Source of the DNA: JBMYRH01 sp049602155
GTDB taxonomy: Bacteria; Myxococcota_A; UBA9042; PHBI01; JBMYRH01
Reading direction: 5' to 3'
DNA length: 64,000 bases
NCBI GenBank assembly: GCA_049602155.1
Contig: JBMYRH010000020.1
Coordinates: 21,696 to 85,695, forward strand
In this document: positions 44,001-51,989 of the stretch, piece by piece
Layout: every line of letters begins with the position of its first letter
Numbering within the stretch: position 1 is the first letter of the stretch
Translations under genes and position numbers: made by a program
Notes under the pieces: model-generated
Told to the model about the DNA's origin: nothing
Seen by the model: only the letters and a program-made list of their open reading frames with translations
Database searches by the model: none

Positions 44001-44621
44001 GGGCATCTTCCACCCAAGGGTGCTCGTGACGTCCAGCAACACAGCGCGAACGATTTGCAGGCGCGCTGTGGTCAACGTGCGAGAGAGGACGAGCTCCTCC
44101 GGGAGCAAATCCAAGATGCTGGCTGCCAGCACTGGCCAAGGCTCCGGGTGTGGCCCGTAGACGCGCACGTCGTGGAGCGAGAGCACCACTGCGGGCTCTA
44201 TCTCCCCTTCGTCCGGGCCGTTAGGATCGGGGACCATCCGGGCCCGAATCGTGTAGCGCGTCCCGGCATCCGTGCGACCCAAGAGCACGAGCGCGTCGTC
44301 GACTGCACGACCAACGATGCGCCCCCCGCTGACGCGGTGAAGCCAGCCCAACAGCAGCCGGGCCTCGACAGACACGACGACTGTCTCAGCGTCGCCCCTG
44401 TGATGCCGGAAGCGACCGATCCCCTCTCGGAAATCAAAGGGGAAGGAGACGTGAGGCAAACCAATGGCGAGCTCGTCGAGGACCGCGCCAACAGGCAGCG
44501 ACGCCCCGGCGTGGACCACAGCGACACGGCCATCCAAGACGCGGAGCGTCCATCCGCCAGCACCACGGGCTGGGTTAGAGACGCCGCGTGCGACGGGGGC
44601 AGTCGTCGGCAGCTTCGGCAT
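41073..44621 (-). CDS. Very large tetratricopeptide-repeat protein
   Basis: 1182 residues, Ala/Leu/Arg/Glu-rich. The first 230 residues form a non-TPR beta/alpha domain (LPHVSFPFDFREGIGRFRHH) that I do not recognise. From about residue 250 to the end it is continuous TPR-type helical hairpins (YPPALCGLASIAMAAGRREE, PHDVEAQIALAQVEASAGEP), perhaps twenty repeats. No signal peptide or membrane segment is visible, so it is probably cytoplasmic or associated with a membrane complex. It ends ten bases from the convergent FGE/TPR gene, and three consecutive genes here carry TPRs. Probably a protein-interaction scaffold. Confidence 0.7.
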   Translation of the reverse strand: MPKLPTTAPVARGVSNPARGAGGWTLRVLDGRVAVVHAGASLPVGAVLDELAIGLPHVSFPFDFREGIGRFRHHRGDAETVVVSVEARLLLGWLHRVSGGRIVGRAVDDALVLLGRTDAGTRYTIRARMVPDPNGPDEGEIEPAVVLSLHDVRVYGPHPEPWPVLAASILDLLPEELVLSRTLTTARLQIVRAVLLDVTSTLGWKMPECGGLRAHGVELREGVITARFLSPEAARAEVVTIDAQGGFGERAMREAFERFVADLELKRHHGQIDRLLEADQVREALAEVYRALDGPPKPGFLAERLVGICAATPILRDEGLRVCQQLLDVEPGYPPALCGLASIAMAAGRREEAAVHLERLSEVLDGPMHREEATAVDLTLAEILSDVEPVEARAALERVLERSPDHEEALEQLIGLAQSAGEMDSALPLYKRLLFAARSPERTRQAGLSLARHALARHDPDEARIFLQVVLEAAPHDVEAQIALAQVEASAGEPRRGAKVLEGALRALHPSDTTALVRIVRLLAELALGPLAELGRARRVLWRAVDAEGLGPEDSTDLARLAQRAGDADLMIRYALRVDRASESWPAAGCLLAQAHLARGARAEGIQAALDVLESAPANAQALELLEEAAAGVEVRERLLHRLREAAQAADVPDLRGRLHRALARLYESLDLFADAIEPYEAALEALGPTADEQVADRLLALYERYGMWERHQRLCAARLDHVADPLARVPTLVRMGRVALRYLDDAAGARRLLEEATAVSPRRIDALELSWEALERLGEPAALVTVLRRLESVHPRESGRRDAAFRLASVLAGRDALGEARAVMGRLEARYDEPPSLTRLRTELTGVVPNRAPHVPVPVARGPQHGYLEALKLADLGEVAAAVQLLDRVLAEAPGDVAARELHVLLASTVPVSAPEASSAVAPVPEGLPMTVQDRLDASSRIEDLLGQVRDGISESEAGAERLGRVGPVLEEVLRLDDQCVEAWELKVQLLREAKAWESLGAALAALADLTFDASRSLGLLRERARLLSAELDDPEAAAAAWARFFAWEPLDDEAADWLQAHYEQQGAWESACELHATRARAAHEREQDAEEPSGLRRVRVSARLAEARLHMQRLSNPTASASAARDGLELSPDDPELLEAYVRALAALNERAACREAIERLIPHLVEGPLRDEMLLLRGT

Positions 44622-44927
44622 GAGTCGGTTGTAGCCCTGTCACGGGCCCGCAGCAAGGCCCAACCCGTGGCTTCGAGAGACAAAAGCCCCTCACGCGACG
44701 CCTCTCCGACACCTCTCTGGCGAAAGATCCCCACCCTGCAGAAACCAAACGAAGGACTGCTCGCCAGATTAGAGCCTTTGCGTCCTGCGCACTTAAGTCC
44801 GACGGGAGAACGGCCGAAGGAGTGAGAGAGGGGCGGGTTCCGACCGGGTTCTGGATCTGAGCCCGTGAGATTCCGTAGGCTTGGATCAGGTGCTCTGTGC
44901 GCACCACGGACATGGACAGTTGAGGTC
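44622..44927. other. Divergent promoter region
   Basis: 306 bases between the divergent TPR gene and the nucleotidyltransferase-like gene. I see no repeat, tRNA or strong hairpin. The frames that cross it are Arg/Ser-rich without ribosome-binding sites. It should hold both promoters, but no convincing -35/-10 pair stands out. Confidence 0.35.
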
Positions 44928-45833
44928 ATGGGGAAACGCAGGCCAGTCATCATGCTCGCCAAACAGACGGACAGCCCGGCTGTGCGCGCCGATGACCATC
45001 TGCACCGTGACATGACCCTTCAGCCCGTCCTCGCGGCCCACGAAGCGCAAGTCGTCAACGCCCTCATCCTCCCGCACCGCGTGGGGTCGCTACCTGCGGA
45101 GGCTGAGCAGGCGGACTGCAACCACATCCTCCAAGCCGTCACCGGCTCAGGCCTCATCCTTGGGTTGCGAGACAACGCGCGCCGCGCCGGCCTCGTAGAC
45201 CTGTACCGAGCGTGCGTCAGCGTGGCTGAGCGGCAGCGGTTCATCGGTCGCGAGCGTTGGAACGTCGCCAAGGAAGCTGCCAGGAGGATCCAAGAGGCGA
45301 CCGGACGACCGCCGACCGCGCTCGGCGCACTCGCAGCCACGCACCTCGTGTATGCAAGCCCGGCGGCGCGCCTGCGCGACGCGATCCGCTTCCTCGTGCC
45401 AGGGCCGAACGCGGCGAAAGCACGGCTCGCGGTCGCAAGCCTCCGAGGGGTCGAGGTGACATCACACATCATACCTGGGGGCTCGCCGCGCTCCTGGGAC
45501 GAAGCCGTGCGGCTCCGTGGCTCGGCGTTGGTCGACGAAGGGTGGCAGCTCCCAGCCCCCGAAGACGCAGCGCTCTTGATCCTGCCAGACATCGGCTCCC
45601 AGCGCGGCGCACGCCGCACAGCTGCCTTGGTCGATCTCATCCTCCTCACGCGACACCCCGACTTCCGATGGGATGTCTTCGCACAACGCACTGGCTTGTG
45701 GCGACTGCGGCCGGCTGCATGGGGCGCCCTCCAGGCCTTGAAGCGCCGCTTCGCCCATGAGGTCCCCGAGGCGGTCTTGAGGCGCATCGAGCCCACCCCA
45801 TGGGAGCGCCTTTTGAAGCACGTGATCGGCTAA
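44928..45833 (+). CDS. Degenerate nucleotidyltransferase-like protein
   Basis: About 301 residues. The layout resembles the uncharacterised NTP_transf_5 family: a helical N-terminus, a central GALAATHLVYASPAARLRDA and IRFLVP segment where active members have KGxALxxxLYxxPxxRxxxDIDLLV, and a C-terminal helix pattern with VDLILLTRHPDFRWDVFAQR. The metal-binding Asp-x-Asp is absent (RDAIRFLV), so catalysis is unlikely. The start is uncertain: ATG 44928 has GAGG only two bases away and ATG 44952 is an alternative. It lies just upstream of a nucleotide-sugar operon, but 123 bases separate them. Confidence 0.4.
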   Translation: MGKRRPVIMLAKQTDSPAVRADDHLHRDMTLQPVLAAHEAQVVNALILPHRVGSLPAEAEQADCNHILQAVTGSGLILGLRDNARRAGLVDLYRACVSVAERQRFIGRERWNVAKEAARRIQEATGRPPTALGALAATHLVYASPAARLRDAIRFLVPGPNAAKARLAVASLRGVEVTSHIIPGGSPRSWDEAVRLRGSALVDEGWQLPAPEDAALLILPDIGSQRGARRTAALVDLILLTRHPDFRWDVFAQRTGLWRLRPAAWGALQALKRRFAHEVPEAVLRRIEPTPWERLLKHVIG

Positions 45834-45956
45834 CTGAAGCCAGGCTCTCCGCGCCGTGAATGCGGTGACGTCTCACGCACCTCGGCCCCCGCCAACGTCG
45901 TCTATTCATGGGCGGCGTGCGATGCTATCGTCCGAAGCGAATCCACGACTGGGAGC

Positions 45957-47000
45957 ATGACCGTGGCAAAGCCAGGGGTCGCCGTCATCGGCGCCGGGTA
46001 CTGGGGAAAGAACCTCGTCCGCAATATGGCCCAGCTCGAGAGCTTGGTCGCCGTATGCGATGCGTCACCCGCGGTGCGTGAGCGCATCGCTGGGAACCAC
46101 CCAGGCGTGCGTGTCACCGACGATCTCCAATCCGTGCTTGAGGATCCCCGCGTGGATGCGGTCATGGTCGTCGTCCCCTCGAGCGCTCACTTCGAGATCG
46201 CCAAGCGCGCCCTCCTCGCCGGCAAGCACACCTACGTCGAGAAGCCCATCGCCCACGCTGTCGCGCGCGCCGAGGAGCTCGTCGCTCTCGCCGAGGCCCG
46301 CGATCTCCGGCTGATGGTCGGACACCTCCTGCTCTATCACCCGTGCATCACATGGATCAAAGACGCGATCGCGTCCGGAGAGCTCGGCCGGGTCCTCTAT
46401 ATGACCTGCCAGCGTGTCAACTTGGGCAAGGTCCGCAGCGACGAGAACGCCATGTGGTCCCTGGCCCCTCATGACGTCTCGGTGATCCTCCACTTGCTCG
46501 GGGAGTCACCAAGCGAAGTCTCCGCCCAGGGACTGACCTACCTTCAAACGCAGCCCGGTGTCGAAGACGTCGTCTTCATGACCCTTCGGTATGCAGACGG
46601 CCGCGCAGCGCACATCCATGTCTCATGGCTAGATCCCCATAAGCGCCGCACCCTGAACGTCGTCGGCACCAAGAAGATGGTCTGCTTCGACGACATGTCA
46701 GCGGAGAAGATCCGGGTCTTCGACAAGGGCGTCGAGGGCCTCGACACCGCGCCCGAGTATGCCTCTTACGGCGACCTCTTGACCCTGCGCCATGGTGACA
46801 TCCTCGCCCCGCATATCCCGATGCGAGAGCCGCTGAGGGCCCTCTGTGAGCACTTCCTTGAGGCAGTCGAGACCGGGACACGCCCCCTGACCGATGGGGT
46901 CAACGGCGTCGATGTGCTCCGTGTCCTGGACGCCGCTCAACGCTCGCTGGATGCGGGCGGCATTCCCATCTCCTTGGACGACTCAGGGGACGCCAGATGA
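45957..47000 (+). CDS. Gfo/Idh/MocA-family NAD-dependent dehydrogenase, WbpB/WlbA-like
   Basis: 347 residues. The Rossmann motif AVIGAGYWGKNL is at residues 9-20, the catalytic lysine motif VEKPIAH is at residues 94-100, and LAPHDVSVILHLLG supplies the active-site His. In the WbpA-B-E-D pathway this enzyme oxidises C3 of UDP-GlcNAcA so that WbpE can add an amine. Context supports that role: ATGA overlap with a WbpD-like acetyltransferase and then a WbpE-like aminotransferase. GTG 45963 is an alternative start with a better-spaced GGGAG. Confidence 0.8.
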   Translation: MTVAKPGVAVIGAGYWGKNLVRNMAQLESLVAVCDASPAVRERIAGNHPGVRVTDDLQSVLEDPRVDAVMVVVPSSAHFEIAKRALLAGKHTYVEKPIAHAVARAEELVALAEARDLRLMVGHLLLYHPCITWIKDAIASGELGRVLYMTCQRVNLGKVRSDENAMWSLAPHDVSVILHLLGESPSEVSAQGLTYLQTQPGVEDVVFMTLRYADGRAAHIHVSWLDPHKRRTLNVVGTKKMVCFDDMSAEKIRVFDKGVEGLDTAPEYASYGDLLTLRHGDILAPHIPMREPLRALCEHFLEAVETGTRPLTDGVNGVDVLRVLDAAQRSLDAGGIPISLDDSGDAR

Positions 47001-47578
47001 GCGACGTGTTTATCCACCCCACCGCTGTCGTTGACGAGCCGGTGTCACTTGGCGCGGGGACCAAGGTCTGGCACTTCTGCCACGTGATGAGCGGCGCTAC
47101 TTTGGGCCCCGGCTGCTCGCTGGGGCAAAACGTCTTCGTCTCGGGGACCGTGGTGATGGGCGCAAACTGCAAGGTTCAGAACAACGTCTCGCTCTATGAC
47201 GGCGTCGTGTGCGGTGACGACGTCTTCCTCGGCCCATCCTGTGTCTTCACGAACGTCTCGACGCCGCGCAGCGCAGTCAATCGACGGGGCGACTACGAGT
47301 CGACCGTGCTCGGGGACGGCGTCACCGTCGGCGCCAACGCGACGATCGTCTGCGGGACCCGGCTCGGCGCACACGCCTTTGTGGGCGCTGGTGCCGTCGT
47401 CACGCGCGATGTCCCACCGTATGCGCTCGTCGTAGGCGTACCGGCGCGGATCTCTGGGTGGGCCTGTGCGTGCGGCGTACGACTTGAGACGACGCCCGGC
47501 GCAACAACCTGCGCAGCGTGTGGTGCCACCTATCGATGTGACGATGAGGGGGCTGTCATCGGCCCGGAGGAGAGCTAA
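46997..47578 (+). CDS. Left-handed beta-helix N-acetyltransferase, WbpD/WlbB-like
   Basis: 193 residues of hexapeptide repeats (ATLGPGCSLGQNVFVSGTVV, GDDVFLGPSCVF, ATIVCGTRLGAHAFVGAG, VVTRDVPPYALVVGVPARI). It starts FIHPTAVVDEPVSLGAGTKV, typical of enzymes that acetylate the 3-amino group of UDP-2-acetamido-3-amino-glucuronate. The C-terminal 35 residues have four cysteines in two CxCG/CxxCG pairs (WACACG, TTCAACG), a zinc-ribbon-like tail seen in some homologues. The ATG overlaps the preceding TGA. Confidence 0.83.
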   Translation: MSDVFIHPTAVVDEPVSLGAGTKVWHFCHVMSGATLGPGCSLGQNVFVSGTVVMGANCKVQNNVSLYDGVVCGDDVFLGPSCVFTNVSTPRSAVNRRGDYESTVLGDGVTVGANATIVCGTRLGAHAFVGAGAVVTRDVPPYALVVGVPARISGWACACGVRLETTPGATTCAACGATYRCDDEGAVIGPEES

Positions 47579-48697
47579 ATGGGGGTTCCATTCGTTGACT
47601 TGAGCGTCATCCATGATCCGATTCGTCCGCAGATCATGGCCGCCATGAAGGACGTCTTTGATCGCGAGCGCTACATCCTGGGCCCGGACGTCGAGGCCTT
47701 CGAGCGCGAAGTCGGCGCCTTCCTGGGCTCACAGCACGCGATAGGCGTGTCATCGGGCACGGACGCCGTACTCCTGGCGCTGATGGCACTGGGGGTGGGC
47801 CCGGGTGATGAGGTCGTGACGACGCCCTTCACCTTCGTCGCCACAGCGAACACCATCGCGCGCCTAGGGGCGACGCCGGTCTTCGCAGACATCGACCCTG
47901 AGAGCTTCAACCTCGACCCGGCGAGCGTGGAAGCGGCGATCACCCCCAAGACCAAAGCGGTCGTGGCTGTACACCTCTTTGGTCGCTCCTGTGACATGAG
48001 CGCCCTTAGCGAGATCACCCAGCGACGCGGCGTCGACCTCATCGAAGACTGCGCGCAGGCCATCGGCGCTGAGTGGGGCGGCCGGCGCGTCGGCACCCTC
48101 GGCACCCTCGGCTGCTTCTCGTTTTTCCCAGCCAAGAACCTCGGCTGCCTCGGCGACGGTGGTCTGGTCACAACGCAAGATGCCGAGCTGGCGACGTCGA
48201 TTCGCACCCTCCGTGCCCACGGCGCGACGGCCAGATACATGTACGACGCCATTGGTGGCAACTTCCGACTCGACGCCCTCCAAGCCGCGATCCTGCGCGT
48301 GAAGCTCCCTGAGCTGGAGGGGTGGACTCAGACGCGGCAGGACAACGCGCTTGAGTACCAGGTCAAGCTGCGCGGTCGCGGCCTCGACCGCTTTTTGAGC
48401 ATGCCAGAGAGCGGACCAGGGCGGCACGTCTGGAACCAGTTCGTCATCCGCGTCCCCGATGGTCGACGCAGTGACGTCTTCGACGCCCTGAAGGACGCCG
48501 AGATCGGTTGCGCCGTCTATTACCCCGTCGCGCTGCACCGCCAGCGCTGCTTCGAGGGGATCTCGCGTGCCCCGAGCGGATGCCCTGAATCTGAGCGAGC
48601 CTGTGGCGAAGTCCTCGCCCTCCCCATCGCCCCGGGGTTGACCCCCGAGGGCCAGGACACGGTCGTCGAGACGCTCGCGCGCGCGCTTGGCGCATGA
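47579..48697 (+). CDS. DegT/DnrJ/EryC1/StrS aminotransferase, WbpE-like
   Basis: A 372-residue PLP-dependent sugar aminotransferase. The Schiff-base lysine is Lys186 (CFSFFPAKNLGCLGDGG); the PLP Asp is in LIEDCAQAIGAE; GVSSGTDAVLLAL binds the phosphate. The ATG immediately follows the stop of the acetyltransferase (TAAATG), with GGAGGAG just upstream. Together with its two upstream neighbours it should convert UDP-GlcNAc-derived uronic acid to UDP-2,3-diacetamido-2,3-dideoxyglucuronate for O-antigen or capsule. The first enzyme, UDP-GlcNAc 6-dehydrogenase, is not in the window. Confidence 0.9.
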   Translation: MGVPFVDLSVIHDPIRPQIMAAMKDVFDRERYILGPDVEAFEREVGAFLGSQHAIGVSSGTDAVLLALMALGVGPGDEVVTTPFTFVATANTIARLGATPVFADIDPESFNLDPASVEAAITPKTKAVVAVHLFGRSCDMSALSEITQRRGVDLIEDCAQAIGAEWGGRRVGTLGTLGCFSFFPAKNLGCLGDGGLVTTQDAELATSIRTLRAHGATARYMYDAIGGNFRLDALQAAILRVKLPELEGWTQTRQDNALEYQVKLRGRGLDRFLSMPESGPGRHVWNQFVIRVPDGRRSDVFDALKDAEIGCAVYYPVALHRQRCFEGISRAPSGCPESERACGEVLALPIAPGLTPEGQDTVVETLARALGA

Positions 48698-50037
48698 GCC
48701 GCGCTGGCCGAGTGGCGCTGCTCCTCGGCGCCTTGGGCATGGCGGCCCCCTCTGCCCACGCCTCGCTCTTCGACAGCTACGGCTACGGTGCCCGCGCCAC
48801 CGCGATGGGGGGCGCTATGACCGCCCAGTCCACCAACTACGATGCGGTGTACTACAACCCAGCCAACCTCCTGACGCGGAAGGCTGCCCACTTTGGGTTC
48901 GGCTTTAACGTCCTCGCGCCACAGCTGAGCGTCGACCGGCTGTCGGGCGAGGGGCCGTTTGAGCCGAAGCTCCCCGAGCCTAACGTGGGCTTTCAGCTCG
49001 GCGCCGCGACCGCCCTCGGGGGCGTCTTTGCGGAGCGCATCGCCTTTGGCGTCACCCTCTTCCACCCCCTCTTGCGCCTGACGCGCATCGAGTCCATCGA
49101 CCCGATTCAGCCGACGTTCTATCGCTATGACAGCCTGCCCGATAAGCTCATCCTGGCCTTCGCGCTGGCGGGTGAGCCCCTCCCCTGGCTGCGGCTCGGA
49201 GTCGGCCTTCAGGTCCTGGCGGGGCTCGGCGGCGGCATCACCACCTCGGTCTCCTTGGTCGAGGGCGTCTTCAGCCAAGAGGCCATCGACATCGACGTCG
49301 ACGCGAACGCAGGCGTCACCGCAGGTATCGCGGTGGGGCCCCTCTGGGGGCTACGGCTCGGCATCACCTGGCGCAGTCGGCTCGAGCTCTCTTACGACGT
49401 CCCCATCGAGGTCTTGCTCGAGGAGATCGGCGTCTTGGATGTCCACATCAAGGGCGTCAGCCTCTTCACCCCAGACCAGCTAGCTATCGGCCTAAGCTGG
49501 GAGAGCGCCCCGCCCGACATGCCAGGGGTCACGGTCGAGGCCGGCATCACGTGGGAGCATTGGAGCATGGCCCCCTCGCATTTGGCCGCCTTTGACCTGA
49601 CCCTCGATGACTCGGTGATCGGCGCGGATCCGGAGCAGGCAGACCACGAGCCCGAAGACCTCATCTCGGTTCACGCGGACGCCATCCCCCTAGGCGCCAT
49701 CGACACCGTCACCGCGCGCCTCGGAGCGGAGTGGCGCCCAGTACCCTGTTGGGCCGTGCGCGGGGGTTACGTCTACCGCCCGACCCCGCTCCCAAACCCG
49801 GTCTACCAGACCAACACAATGGACGCGTCGGCACACGTACTCAGCCTCGGTGGTGGCTTCATCTTTCAGGGCGCTGAGCCCAGCGCGCGGAGCCCACTGC
49901 AGATCGACGTCGGCGTGCAGTTGACCGTCCTGACGCCGCGGACGGTCGTCAAGGCCCCTGAGGCCGCCCTCAATGGCTCGTACCGCTTCAGTGGCGTCGT
50001 CTGGAACGCGACGCTCGACGTTCGGCACGACTTCTAG
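48694..50037 (+). CDS. FadL/OmpP1-like outer membrane transport protein
   Basis: 447 residues with a signal peptide (LLLGALGMAAPSAHA). The mature N-terminus SYGYGARATAMGGAMTAQST and NYDAVYYNPANLL is the FadL/TodX hallmark (the N-terminal hatch with NPA). The rest is amphipathic beta strands ending in an aromatic residue (TLDVRHDF), as expected for an outer-membrane barrel. ATGA overlap with the aminotransferase gene puts it in the same operon, although a fatty-acid or hydrophobic-ligand channel has no obvious link to sugar synthesis. Confidence 0.8.
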   Translation: MSRAGRVALLLGALGMAAPSAHASLFDSYGYGARATAMGGAMTAQSTNYDAVYYNPANLLTRKAAHFGFGFNVLAPQLSVDRLSGEGPFEPKLPEPNVGFQLGAATALGGVFAERIAFGVTLFHPLLRLTRIESIDPIQPTFYRYDSLPDKLILAFALAGEPLPWLRLGVGLQVLAGLGGGITTSVSLVEGVFSQEAIDIDVDANAGVTAGIAVGPLWGLRLGITWRSRLELSYDVPIEVLLEEIGVLDVHIKGVSLFTPDQLAIGLSWESAPPDMPGVTVEAGITWEHWSMAPSHLAAFDLTLDDSVIGADPEQADHEPEDLISVHADAIPLGAIDTVTARLGAEWRPVPCWAVRGGYVYRPTPLPNPVYQTNTMDASAHVLSLGGGFIFQGAEPSARSPLQIDVGVQLTVLTPRTVVKAPEAALNGSYRFSGVVWNATLDVRHDF

Positions 50038-50067
50038 CCAGGCTCACCCTCGTAGACGAGTCGCGGT

Positions 50068-51276
50068 CTAGACCTTATCCAAGAGGTGGCCGAGCTTGGC
50101 CTTCTTGGTCGCGAGGTAAGAGCGGTTCGCGTCGCTCGGGTCGACCTCGATGGGCTCCCGCGATGCAACGATGACACCGTAGTTGCCGATCTCAGCGACC
50201 TTGCGGGGGTTGTTCGTCATCAAGCGCACTTTGCGGACGCCGATGGCGGCCAACATCTGTGCCCCGATAGTGAAGTCTCGCTGGTCGGCTTCGAAGCCGA
50301 GCTCTAGGTTCGCCTCAACCGTGTCGCGGCCTTGGTCCTGGAGCGCGTACGCGGCGATCTTCGCGGCGAGCCCGATGCCCCGACCCTCCTGACGCAAATA
50401 GAGGAGCACGCCTCGGCCCTCGTCTTGAATGCGCGCCATGGCGGCGGTGAGCTGCCCTCCGCAATCACATCGCATCGAGCCAAGCACGTCTCCCGTCAAG
50501 CACTCAGAGTGCAGCCGAACGAGCACAGCGTCTGGCGTGCGGACGTCCCCAACGCTCAGGGCCACGTGCTGTTTGCCATCAAGGCGGTTCTCAAAGACCC
50601 GACAGAGGAAGCTGCCTTGTCGCGTATCGAGGGGCCGCTGGGCGACCTGAACCATCACCGACTCTGTCGCTCGGCGATAGGCAATCAGCTGCCCAAGCGT
50701 GACGACCGGCACATCGTGCTCCACGGCCATCTTCCGGACATGCGCCTCGTCTGCGTGCTCGCCGTCTTCGTCTAGCACATGGCAGAACGCCATCGCTTGC
50801 CGAAGCCCAGCCATCTGCGCCAGGTCCAAGACCGCCTCGCTCCACCCCGGGTGCTTCAGCACGCCGTCAGGGTGGGCGATCGATGGGAAGACGTGGCCCG
50901 GGCATACGAGGTCATCGGGGCGCGCGTGACGGTCGGCGAGGACCTGAATCGTGCGCGCGCGGTCCGCAGCGGAGATCCCCGTGCTGATGCCGGCCTTGGC
51001 CTCCACGCTCACGGTGTAATGCTCACGCATCAACCCGGTCGGCCGTGGCCCTTGAGCGGACAGAGACAGTCGCTCTGCGCGCTCTGGAGTGATGGCGACC
51101 GCGAGCAACCCACGGGCGAAGGTCACCATCACGTTGACGATGTCTTCATTGACCCGCTCCGCTGCGGCGGCGATCACAGCGCCATGGTCCGGTCGATCTG
51201 GGTCGACGACAAACACCATGTGCCCCGTACGCAGTGCGTCGAGGGCCGGCTCGAAATCTTGGAGTAGCGAACTCAC
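50068..51276 (-). CDS. ribBA: RibBA-type riboflavin enzyme: intact GTP cyclohydrolase II, degenerate DHBP synthase
   Basis: 402 residues. The C-terminal RibA half keeps the zinc cysteines Cys259, Cys270 and Cys272 (SECLTGDVLGSMRCDCGG) and the GTP-binding LRQEGRGIGL, so GTP cyclohydrolase II should work. The N-terminal RibB half keeps TVSVEAKAGISTGISAADRA, but the Mg-binding loop DDEDRENEGD reads DPDRPDHGA (25-33), the metal His of GHTEA is Trp145, and the catalytic Glu is His166. DHBP synthase activity is probably lost, so DHBP must come from another RibB. Start GTG 51276. It lies 68 bases downstream of tmk on the same strand. Confidence 0.9.
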   Translation of the reverse strand: MSSLLQDFEPALDALRTGHMVFVVDPDRPDHGAVIAAAAERVNEDIVNVMVTFARGLLAVAITPERAERLSLSAQGPRPTGLMREHYTVSVEAKAGISTGISAADRARTIQVLADRHARPDDLVCPGHVFPSIAHPDGVLKHPGWSEAVLDLAQMAGLRQAMAFCHVLDEDGEHADEAHVRKMAVEHDVPVVTLGQLIAYRRATESVMVQVAQRPLDTRQGSFLCRVFENRLDGKQHVALSVGDVRTPDAVLVRLHSECLTGDVLGSMRCDCGGQLTAAMARIQDEGRGVLLYLRQEGRGIGLAAKIAAYALQDQGRDTVEANLELGFEADQRDFTIGAQMLAAIGVRKVRLMTNNPRKVAEIGNYGVIVASREPIEVDPSDANRSYLATKKAKLGHLLDKV

Positions 51277-51344
51277 GGCCGAAGCCTAACCACGTGGCAG
51301 CCCACAAGTCGAGCGCCGTCTCTCACGCCGCGCAGCCACAGCGA

Positions 51345-51989
51345 CTAGAGCAGCTCCTCAACAGCGCGCTGCACCTCAGTGGTGACGCGGTCGATCGACG
51401 CTTCGCCGTCGAGGGTCACGAGAGGCCCCTCACGGTACGCACCCGCTGCAGCCTCATAGCCCTGAGCGACCTTGCGCTGAAAAGGCAAGGTCTCGAAGAG
51501 GTCACGGTCGGGGCGAGAGGTCGCGATGCGCTGCATGGCGACCTCGGGGCTCACCTTGATGAAGAGGGTCAGGTCGGGGGCCGGCGCTTTGATGTTGATG
51601 GCGCGGACAAACTTCAGATCTACATCGACCCCTTGGTAGGCCATGCTCGAGAGCACGTAGCGATCGCAGATGACGTGGCGCCCAGCGGCGAGGTGAGGCT
51701 CAATCTCATTCTGAAGGTGATCGATGCGGTCCGCCGCGAAGAGCAGCGCGATCGTCGCGCGGTCGATCCCTGCTGGGGAACCACCGCTCGGCCTACTCAC
51801 GAGTCGCCCGCCAAGGATCTGACGGATCATCGTCCCGATGGGGCCGGTCGTCGGCTCCGCAGTCGGCTCGGCGAGCTCCCCCCGTCGACGCAACCACCCG
51901 ACCAGCCGCTCCATCTGGGTCGTCGTCCCAGCGCCGTCGATCCCCTCAAAGACGATGAAAAGCCCTCTGCGCATCTTCTTATTTGCCAT
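51345..51989 (-). CDS. tmk: Thymidylate kinase with variant P-loop
   Basis: 214 residues. dTMP kinase features: FEGIDGAGTTTQ (residues 14-25), the DRYVLSSMAYQG (DRY) motif that binds dTMP, and SRPDRDLFE in the lid. The invariant Walker-A lysine is replaced by Thr22 (GAGTTTQ instead of GAGKTTQ). ATG 51989 overlaps the preceding lipoprotein gene by 11 bases; GTG 52004 and ATG 51974 are alternatives. It makes dTDP for DNA synthesis. A lid-supplied Arg or a variant subfamily could compensate for the missing lysine. Confidence 0.88.
   Translation of the reverse strand: MANKKMRRGLFIVFEGIDGAGTTTQMERLVGWLRRRGELAEPTAEPTTGPIGTMIRQILGGRLVSRPSGGSPAGIDRATIALLFAADRIDHLQNEIEPHLAAGRHVICDRYVLSSMAYQGVDVDLKFVRAINIKAPAPDLTLFIKVSPEVAMQRIATSRPDRDLFETLPFQRKVAQGYEAAAGAYREGPLVTLDGEASIDRVTTEVQRAVEELL

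Noticed and set aside
43782..44825. 347-codon + strand frame opposite the large TPR gene
   Set aside because: Sense TPR gene is clearly coding; this frame has no domain or SD.
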